A program made the translations under genes and the position numbers. Shown piece by piece: positions 55,901 through 64,000 of a DNA stretch of 64,000 nucleotides (position 1 is the first letter of the stretch; every line of letters starts with the position of its first letter). Location: NCBI GenBank assembly GCA_959347315.1, contig OY365806.1, positions 58,472,482-58,536,481 on the forward strand, in the 5' to 3' direction. The stretch comes from Bimastos eiseni (lineage: Eukaryota; Annelida; Clitellata; Crassiclitellata; Lumbricidae). The notes under the pieces were generated by a model. That model did not search any database. It was not told where the DNA came from and saw only the letters and a list, made by a program, of their open reading frames with translations.

Positions 55901-56440
55901 CCCACTGAACATCGATGTCTGGATGACCTCACTAACTTGACGCAGAAGAAGCAAGTACCATAGAGTAAACAAGCCCTTATGATATTTGAAATTTCCGATT
56001 TGAGTTTTTAGAAGTAATAAGACGTGTCTATATAGGCCGTCTATGTCTACGCCTGCTCATGTCTGTTTGGACCTGTTTAGGTCTGTCTAGGTCTAATGAA
56101 GCCTGTATAGGTCTATCTACGAGTCATCAGACCTAGGTCTGTCTAAGTCTGTTTATGTTTATCTAGGTGTGTAGGTGTGTCTAGTTCCATTTGTCTAGGT
56201 GTGTTTAGGCAAGTCGAGCTGTATTAAAACTTGTTTTTATCATGGTTTGTTTAGAGCATTCTATTCGTACGTGTTAGGCTGTCTAGGAGAGGTTAACGCC
56301 TATTCTTTTACTAAGATAAGTTTCACACAGTAAAGCAGTATAATGTGTCGAAGTTTTTAGAATGATACCATGCTAACACATGCCCTTGTATTGTCCGTGA
56401 TATGAGTGTCAGACATGATTCCTCATCACGTTCACATAGC

Positions 56441-56473
<33 letters not shown>

Positions 56474-56504
56474 ACCTGACTACTTTCAACCGAGAGGCGA
56501 GGCG

Positions 56505-57110
56505 ACTCAGAGCCATCAGACGATTGGTCTCTTCCTCTGTTTCAACCACCATATAGTTCATGCGTTTGTCTGTTTCCATCTAGACTACTGCAACTCACTT
56601 CTTGTGTGGCTCCCGAAACAACGTCTTTCCCCATTCAATCGGTCTTAAATGTTTCAGATAATCTCGTAGCCCGACATACTCGCTTTTCGCTCTACATAAT
56701 TTAAATGCCTGAAGTCTTACACTGGCTTCTCGTCATTGCGTGTATCCACTGCAGGATCCTCTTTCTAGTTTCAATTGTCCAGCTTGGCAGTGCCCCGAGA
56801 TACCTATTGGTAATTTCCCTATTGTACGATAGCCACTATTTGCAACTTCATCTCTTTCCTTGCGCTTTGTTGGTCGTCTTTGATCAATTTCTCCCTGGGA
56901 CTATAAGACTATTTTGGCCCAACACCGGGCGTTTGCTGTTGTGGGTCCGTTTACCTGAAACGACCTCTCTCCCTCATTATAAGAACTAAGTTAATGACTG
57001 ACTTCTCTCCATCAGCTTCTCACTCTCTAAGGGCATTTCTTTTTCCGGGGTTTCTGTGCTGATAGCGCCTCTGAATAGTTTTTTTTCGAGAAGCGCTATT
57101 TAAATCAATT
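56505..57110 (+). mobile_element. LINE (CR1/L2-like) remnant in intron C
   Basis: The + strand shows DYCNSLLVW-like sequence near 56585, LHWLLVIACIHCRILFLV near 56720 and LGSAPRYL near 56790. The 3' end has GAGAAGCGCTATTTAAATCA near 57090. Orthologous to the remnants in introns A and B. Confidence 0.75.
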
Positions 57111-57292
57111 TAGATACTAGGCTATACGATACGACAAGATTATGTTCAAAATTGCTTTCTATTTGCTAAGTTAAGGCGAGTACACTGTAAAACGTGTTCT
57201 TATATGAGATTTTATTCTTTTAATGTGAGCAGCATTTAGAAAACTGATGGTTGAATTGCGATGTATGAAACTCTGTGTTACTTTTGAGTCAG

Positions 57293-58121
57293 ATTGGAAA
57301 GAGAGCTGAAGAAATTCAACAGTGCAATCAACCTGTGTTACTGGGATACGACGCTCGACCGCCCGTTGCCCGACGCCTCTCACTCTGTTCTCTGGACACC
57401 AGAATATTTTGGAAATGGTCTTGGGTACGTGACGACTGGATTTGCAGCCAATCGATCGGCATATCCAGCTGACTGCAACATGTGGCCAAACATCTATCGC
57501 CAGGTCGGAGGAAACAGCTATCTCTATGACGACGACAAAGTCCAGAGCGTTTTGAATACATGTAGCTCTTATTCTTTCACCGCTCTTATGCAACCATACA
57601 CTAATAACAATTTTGAAGGCAACCACGGCGGGGTTCACGTATTCGTCGGTGGTCACATGTCGTACATTAACTGCGCTGTGCTTGACCCAGTCTTTTGGTT
57701 CCATCACACATTCGTTGATTACCTATGGGAGCAGTGTCGAGAGGTCCAGACGACTAACACAGAAACGGACTATCCAAGTAGCTCATCTGTTCCTATGAAT
57801 CACAAGGCAAACGATTCCATGCTGCCATTCCAGAACTACAAATGCATTGACGGACTGAGTAATAGCTACATCCCAGGGATCTACACTTATGCGCCTTCGC
57901 CAAGGGACTGTACAACTCACACAAGCTGCGGTGGAAAGGCTCTTTGGTGCAATAACGGAAGATGCACGGCCTGTGTTGGACCAGGTGGTCAGATGGTCTC
58001 CACCTGGCCCAACGCCGCCTGCCTCATTGCAGGTTGCACCTATCCACAAAACGTCAACAGCGTTTGCACATGTGGTCCAATTGTCTATGGGCCAGTTGAG
58101 TTTGAAGTTGCGGATGCATAG
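57293..58121 (+). CDS. Tyrosinase C, exon 2 (CuB site, Cys-rich tail, extended C terminus)
   Basis: Completes a 420-aa protein. CuB ligands are His256 and His260 (NHGGVH) and His283 (WFHHTFVD). The Cys-rich tail (CTTHTSCGGKALWC, NGRCTACVGPGG, AACLIAGC, CTC) has one extra Cys relative to A and B. It is followed by an 18-residue extension (GPIVYGPVEFEVADA at its end) missing from A and B, which stop right after CTCVP or CTCAP. No stop or frame break. Expected to be secreted. The extension has no recognisable motif. Confidence 0.92.
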
Positions 58122-58289
58122 CCATTGATTAATTGATCTGGTATTAGTGATACTTGCCAGGTCAGTTGAAGACCAACCAAAGTTATGTGTGAGCAAGGCC
58201 ACTCTGGCACTTAGTAACTCAACAAACTCCATATCTTTTAGTATTGCATTTGTTGTATATGAACAAATCATCAAAAGTAAAAGTAATCA

Positions 58290-58775
58290 ATGTAGATTCG
58301 GTACAGTTTTCTCCAAACTGCCTCAGTGTGAGTTTTTAAATTTATGATAGATTGGGGCATAAAGGAGTTATTAAACATCGTTGATCAGTACAGTTTCCAC
58401 CATGCTGGATCGATGTGAGTTTTTAAAATTAATTTGATAGATTGTGGTATAAAACATCGCTAATCAGTGCATTTATCACCACACTGGATCAACGTGAATT
58501 TGCAAAATTGTAATTGATTGGGATACAAAAATCGTTCATCGAGTATGCTACAGTTTTCCACATACCGGATCAATGTGAGTTTTTCAAATTGCGATATACC
58601 GGAGTAAATAGATCGCTAATCATTTGTTTCGCCCATACTGGATCGATGTGAGTTTATAAAAATTATGATAGACTGGGGCAATAAACATCGTTGTTGAGTA
58701 CGGTTTTCCCTGTACTGGATCATTGTGAGTTTCTAAGATTATGATAGAGTGGAGTAAAAACATCGTTCATCAATT
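58290..58775 (+). repeat. ~80-bp minisatellite (~6 copies)
   Basis: Repeats carry GTGAGTTTTTAAAATT, GATAGATTGGGGCATAAA and ACATCGTTGATCAGTACAG, spaced 70-83 bp. The array lies just downstream of tyrosinase C and separates it from 3' flank sequence that adjoins the gene in unit 2 (GACGAAAGATAT at 59612 versus 31910). Confidence 0.85.
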
Positions 58776-61225
58776 GAATTTTATTTTATATGACTGTCAA
58801 TTCACTCATTAACTAATTAAGCACTTGGTTACTTCGTTCTCCTGTATCACTATGTATGTCATCATAACCAGCTGCTGGAAACTTAAAATAAGAAAGGGTT
58901 ACCCTGCAAGGTTGGGATCCTTAACTCAGAGGGGCTAGGGATGGATGGGGTTGGGGGTTGGGGGTCAATCGAATCGACCAATCAATCTATGGACCGATCG
59001 AGTGATAAGATAACAAAATGAATGCACTGGTTTAATCTTGGTTCATGCACAGAACCAACTTTGGCGCTCTTGTAGATTGTTTTTACTTATATGGCTACAT
59101 TAATGTATTTGTCTCAAGATAACCTGTATCATCAAATTTTTTGTTGCATTTATTATCTTACCTCTTCACCTACTAACTACATTTTGTTTGTTAAGACTAG
59201 TTAAGTTTATATTTGTACACCGTAAAATCTATTATTGTCTTTCTTTTTATATTCTTTTCACATTTCTATATCACCTATCCTACTAGGTGGTCCTGCCTTG
59301 AGAGACCTTTTGTCCCTAATTGCGTCTCCTGGGCTTATCTCAGCCTCTTTACTCTCTCTCTTCGCTCTCCTTTCTCAGCTAGAACTAGGCTTATCACTGC
59401 ATATTTTTGGTGGTACAATTGTAAAGTGTTGCTTATTGCTGGTTAGCCAAATAATTTTTTTGATTGATTGATCGCGGATTAATAATTTCAACGCAACTGT
59501 CACAGTGTCAAATCATAAGCATGCATAGAGATTACTATATTTTGAAATTGAACGGTAAAATCGTTGTTTAAATTAACTTCATCTGCATCATGCTTTTTAT
59601 TTTTGATAAGACGAAAGATATTTTTTCTTGGTTAGGGTGCAAGGGCCTATATTTTGGCACGGTAAAAAAGAGAGAGGTTTGTCACGTATAAAATAACCTG
59701 ATTGTGTGCAGCTCATCAAGATTTGTGGAACAATTAGTTTGGTTGTTAAATAATCGTTATTACGACACTTTTAAAGCGCCACTCGAAAGCTAAGTTCAGT
59801 GAACCAGAATGTACACGAGCGATGCATCGAATCAAAGGATAATTCAGGGAGGTCCAGTTCCTGTTGTTAGAGGACATGGCTAAGTAAATGTCACCTTCCT
59901 ATAGTCTCTGCGACCTGCTTTGATTTGACGTTTTTGTTCTACTTTGTTAAAATAGGCTTATCAGTAGCTTATCTCTGGTGGCTATGCAATTCACATGGAC
60001 AGACAACCGATATTTAAATTTTCTACTTCATAAATCAATACAACGATTCAACTCATTCTTAACGCACAGTCAGCAGAGATGTTACACGGTACAAGTACTG
60101 AGGTATCAAGTAAGAATACAATTACTGAGGTCTCTACATGGGCTCCAAGGAGGTCAAAGACTGCATCCATTCAAGGAAGTAAAATTGGTATATTATTATG
60201 AGATATAATTAAAGTACAAATGCGTTAGGCTGCCTGCATCAAATGGAATAATTCAGATGCCTCCTCCCCGCTGAGACAGAAGCGCAATCAGATGTACCAG
60301 AGTACCATGTAGCCACTGGCCAACTCCGCAGTTAAAATCATCTGAATATGAGGTCTGGCGCCTCTGATTGATTACAGATCTGCCAACTGACGAACTAAGA
60401 GATCCGTCACATAGCGAGGTATAAATATGTTTGTCGTTGTAAAAGATCAACTATACGCATCGTTTCACTCTTGTTAGTTATATCCAGAGCGAGTATCAGT
60501 CAGAAAATCAGTCAGAGATCATCCCAATGAGACCCTGTTTTTAACTCTTCAAACCGTTACAGATCCGCCACCTCTGGATGAACAATGTAAACACTGAGCC
60601 AACTGTTTAAAAGAATCTTTCAGGTCTGAGCTCCAACAAATGCAGGTGTAGTTTCCTAGCAGGCTCTACGTGATTCATTCACACCTCAATAAAGAACGAA
60701 GTAACTTGTACAAATAGGATTGCAATTTTAAAGGCAATTATAAATAGAACGTAGATGCAGGTTGCACGTCAGATACAGCAACCCAGAAGAATAAAGAGAA
60801 AGTCAGAGGCCAAGAAAGAGCCATAGACAATTACAAAGGAACAGATGGGCACTATGTAAAAAGAACGAAGAGAATGTGATGAGAGCAGCTCAAGAATCCT
60901 GGTATTATTGATGATGACGATGACGATGGCGAAGACAAAGACGACGACAACAACAACAATGATAGCCATGAATTACTTGGCCCCATTAACCAACCAAGGC
61001 TCGAGTTCTTGTAGGAGTTAGACCATCCCACGACGCAAGCAACAAGCGATCCCATGAATTAGTCTATCTGTAACTGCCAGCGTTTGTCGACTCGCATACA
61101 ACGTTTTAATGCCGTAGCATTTAGGGAATCTTTTGAGCGTCACGTTGGCGGACACAGTTTTAGTTTAGCTTTGGTTTCATAAAGCCCGACGGATCCTTTC
61201 TAACTCGGGCAAAAATGTTTTTAAT
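58776..61225. other. No gene recognised; one LINE-like 3' end
   Basis: 59270-59475 on the + strand ends in TGATTGATTGATCG and has an open frame rich in Leu and Ser, resembling a LINE 3' end. The remainder has no supported feature. Confidence 0.35.
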
Positions 61226-61227
61226 AT

Positions 61228-61257
61228 TAATGATGATGATGATGGTGGTGGTGGTGG

Positions 61258-61291
<34 letters not shown>

Positions 61292-61338
61292 GGTGGTGGT
61301 AGTGGTGGTGGTGATGATGATGATGATGATGATGATGA
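61228..61338 (+). repeat. (GAT)n/(GGT)n microsatellite
   Basis: Interleaved GATGAT and GGTGGT runs. It sits at the 3' end of the minus-strand LINE fragment that follows, consistent with a LINE microsatellite tail that expanded. Confidence 0.95.
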
Positions 61339-61470
61339 TAATTTATATGAAACCTTAACACGGTCGCTTTGACTTGAAAGAGTCCACTGAGTTGGCCAAT
61401 CTAATGGCAGGAGGAAGACTGTTCCAGCATCTAGGACTAACGGCTGCGAAAGGATGATCGCCGAGGTGCA
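61339..61470 (-). mobile_element. LINE reverse transcriptase extreme C terminus
   Basis: The minus strand near 61365-61458 encodes HPFAAVSPRCWNSLPPAIRL and then SVDSFKSKR, the conserved A-x-SPR-x-WNSLP ... F-K-x-x-LK end of CR1/L2-like LINEs. A stop follows, then the microsatellite tail. Confidence 0.75.
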
Positions 61471-61526
61471 TTTTCATCCTTGCATACCTCTTTTTCTAAT
61501 ACTCTTGCGAGAAAATGAGAATGCAG

Positions 61527-62030
61527 TTACCTTATGAGAGATAGTCCAACTATCCACAACAGCGTCTTCGCTTCTGCTCTTTCCAATAGCCCTTGCGCGT
61601 TACTCGTCCGTGGCCAGGCCTCTGCTCTATACATTATCACCGGTCTTATCATTGCTTCAGATACCTTTCCCAACGAGACGAATGGCTGTTTTGGTGTCAC
61701 ACAATACACTCGTCAATATCTTCTACTTTTTCCTTAATTCTCTCCTTAGCATCACGCCTACTACCCCTTTTAGCATTCATTGACAATCCTAGACTGTTAA
61801 ATGTTTCCGTTTGTATGGCTGGCGTATTATCGTCTTGCAGCGGATCAAACTTCATGATATTTATTGGTCCTTTCTTTAAGGCCCTTGCGCCTGTGTTGCC
61901 TACACCGCTACTCAAAGGAGTTCTTACATCATCGTGAATTGATTTTGCCAATCGCAACATTCTCCCCGAAACTCCCCGTTTCCTAGTTACTGTGCACAAC
62001 CTATGTTGGTGCTCTATCAATGGATTTTGA
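61527..62030 (-). mobile_element. RTE/Jockey-like LINE reverse transcriptase remnant (unit 3 copy)
   Basis: The minus frame has LGKVSEAMIRPVIMYRAEAW and LLERAEAKTLLWIVGLSL, a clear version of the K-V-Y-K-A-M-x-RP-x-x-x-YGAE-x-W ... E-x-x-x-LRW-x-x-G block. The upstream frame (61697-62020) is more decayed. Homologous to 17090-17430 and part of the segmental duplication. Confidence 0.8.
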
Positions 62031-62579
62031 AGAGTATCTCTACAAATTAAAAAAAACCGATTGTGAATAACAATCGTGTTGGCCTTCAGAAGCGCTTTGT
62101 TGGGTAGAAGTCATGCGCAAAACAGTGCTTCTAAAAATTAGAAAAGACGCATTCATGGGAGCCGTTACAGCTCGGTTGACTTTCAGAAGCGCTTTGTTGC
62201 TAGTTGAAGAGCAGCAAGCAATAGGTGAATCTCTGAAGCCCCAATTGTGAGTTCTTTAGCTATGCAGAAGCACGGGCGCATTCAACAAGTACGCAAAGCT
62301 TAGGAATGTAGACCTATCCATTGCATGTACGACCATATAAGTTTGCATATCAGATTTATAAATACACCGAAGCGTATCAGAATTTAGACTCTTCGTTGAT
62401 AGCCTAAAGTTCAGGGTCCGATTTGTCAAAAAAAGATGAAGCAGGGGCTGGAAATCTAAAGATGAAAAAAGGTGTTCAGCTACAATGATTTTTTTTCCGC
62501 GATTTGTAACTCGCATTGCAAACCACACGCAGGATACAATTAATCAAAGTTTGCAAAGTGACTAGTCTGATTTACACAA

Positions 62580-62667
62580 ACACACGCGCACATAGACCTA
62601 CACACACACACACACCCACAAACACGGAAACATGCACAGAGAGAGATTGACAGACAGACAGACAGAG

Positions 62668-62713
<46 letters not shown>

Positions 62714-62823
62714 AGATTGAGATTGAGAGAGACAGAGAGACAGAGAGACAGAGAGAGACAGAGACAGAGACAGACAGAGACAGACAGAGACAGAGACAGA
62801 GACAGACAGAGAGAGAGAGAGAA
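62580..62823 (+). repeat. (CA)n then (GA)n/(GACA)n microsatellite
   Basis: A CACACA run at 62580-62620, then GAGAGA and GACAGA runs to 62823. The ORFs here, Arg/Glu-rich on the + strand and Leu/Ser-rich on the minus strand, are artefacts. Confidence 0.97.
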
Positions 62824-64000
62824 AGCAATCATAATAGCTGATAATCCTACTTCCAACTCAAATGAAGATAATAACTTTCGTAATACGTTAAGATTTCTCA
62901 ATGATCAAGAGTCAACTACGATGCGGTGACAAAAAAATAATAAATTAAATTAAAATGAAGTCTTAAGTCTCCATTAAACTGCCGCGGTTTAGACATTCAG
63001 CTTAGGTACAATCGGGACAAGGAATTGGTCATCACAAGAGTCGGTAACAATCATGTCTGTAGTCCGGAGGGAGGTTCGATAGTTCTAAATTATCACTTTC
63101 TAATTTAGCATGAGGTTTGAGCATAAATTCAACTTCTACTACTGAATTGGTTATATTTTATTGCTACTAGGTGCTTGGCCATTGCGTGCGCGATTCATCG
63201 TCTCAGAAGCCAGTCGCACGTGTCAGCGCACGGTCGGCTGTTCAATCAGTTCGGTTTGTGCGATAGTTCTTCTTTCAGTCAGATGCGCTGAGGGTCTTGT
63301 GTGAGGCTGCCATCGGTGAAATGGGAAGACATAGCCGTGACATATCTGCTCTTACCAGAAATGTTCATCCAAATCGAGTGACTTCGCGTCAGGATCTGAT
63401 TGGATTTATTTCCAATGTTCAAAAGCTAGGTCCGGAATAAAAAAATTGCGAACTTTTGGACCGCCTCCACTCAAGTATAGCGTAACTGTAGTCAAGTAAA
63501 CAAGGTCCTGTTCAATGACCCGTAACTTGCTCGAAACATTTTGCGCTCTGCCGATATAGAAAGAAAATCCCCCACGTCAGTGCAATAGAACCAGGATGTT
63601 TAAAAAAATACGCGCCGTCTTGCTCACTCAAACCGCCAATAGCAACTGTCTTATGGAATGTCTAATTGTCTGCCCAAACCGAATCTTCTGCGATAAAGAG
63701 GGCATTGGGCTGAATAGCGCAAACGCAAGAATGTCCACGTGATCATGACACATGGAATGCATGTAAACTTCACGTCAAATTAAACTGGGCCACGAGTCGT
63801 GGACGAGTCGCGTTCGCCTGTCAAGTGTTGTAAACAAAATAGAAACACTTGCACATAAACAGACTGCAGTTAGGCTATCATATCACAGGTAGGCCTAATT
63901 CAGGACCCATCCATATACGTGTGCAAAATGTTTTATTTTCATACCCCACCCCTACAGAACATCGCAAATGTTATTAAACTTTCCCCATGCGTTTGGACTA
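62824..64000. other. Right edge of window: duplicated anchor, no gene
   Basis: 63240-63310 matches 19080-19120 (CTTCTTTCAGTCAGATGCGC) and 63440-63900 matches the anchor in units 1 and 2. No coding feature. Confidence 0.5.

Larger units (their letters stand above)
55396..57292 (+). other. Intron of tyrosinase C
   Basis: 1897 nt, phase 2, GT at 55396 and AG at 57291-57292. It contains the pyrimidine tract (55480-55900), GTCTA-rich stretches (56030-56230), an (AT)n run (56440-56475) and a LINE remnant (56505-57110), in the same order as intron A. Confidence 0.85.
48255..64000 (+). repeat. Tandem segmental duplication, unit 3 (runs off the window)
   Basis: Third copy, carrying tyrosinase C. Its right part (61500-63990) matches 17090-19900 of unit 1 and 45550-46000 of unit 2. 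Unit-specific insertions include the solo LTR at 48556-49206, the TIR-bounded repeat at 52041-53497 and the minisatellite at 58290-58775. The right boundary is not in the window. Confidence 0.65.

Noticed and set aside
55449..55940. Ser/Leu/Pro-rich ORFs of 63-163 codons
   Set aside because: Low-complexity pyrimidine tract within intron C, with counterparts in introns A and B that do not keep the same frame.
57171..58274. Antisense ORFs of 178 and 163 codons
   Set aside because: Antisense to tyrosinase C exon 2 with no own motif or start context.
62572..62929. Arg/Glu-rich and Leu/Ser-rich ORFs
   Set aside because: Translations of the GA/CA microsatellite on both strands.

Overview
The window is nuclear DNA of a multicellular animal, most likely a marine invertebrate. 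It is AT-rich and intron-bearing, full of non-LTR retrotransposon debris, with a tRNA-derived SINE family, solo LTRs, many minisatellites and a Maverick/Polinton element. I cannot name the phylum. Secreted, Cys-tailed two-exon tyrosinases of this kind are known from several invertebrate groups, including molluscs and brachiopods.

The only convincing host genes are three paralogous tyrosinases on the + strand: A (8700-9109 + 11032-11827), B (29436-29854 + 30882-31668) and C (54962-55395 + 57293-58121). Each has a signal-peptide-like N terminus, a CuA site in exon 1, one phase-2 intron at the same residue, a CuB site in exon 2 and a Cys-rich tail. Predicted lengths are 401, 401 and 420 aa. A and B are almost identical over most of exon 2 but not in exon 1, which suggests gene conversion.

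The genes sit in a threefold tandem segmental duplication. The same ordered non-coding anchors recur in unit 1 (about 1340-24890), unit 2 (about 24890-48255) and unit 3 (about 48255 to beyond the window end). Differences between units are mostly later insertions: solo LTRs, SINEs, minisatellites, a TIR-bounded repeat and the Polinton.

The Polinton lies in unit 2 at 33442-40680. It has about 625-bp terminal inverted repeats and a perfect 6-bp target duplication (AACATC). It carries remnants of an IAP-type RING protein, packaging ATPase, small basic protein, conserved hypothetical protein, chromodomain integrase, minor capsid protein, small Gly-rich protein, major capsid protein and adenovirus-type cysteine protease. 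I see no protein-primed DNA polymerase B, and most genes carry frame breaks, so this is a compact, decayed derivative. The remaining intergenic DNA is mostly repeats: CR1/L2-like and RTE-like reverse transcriptase tails, Gypsy and hAT fragments, fold-back elements and microsatellites.
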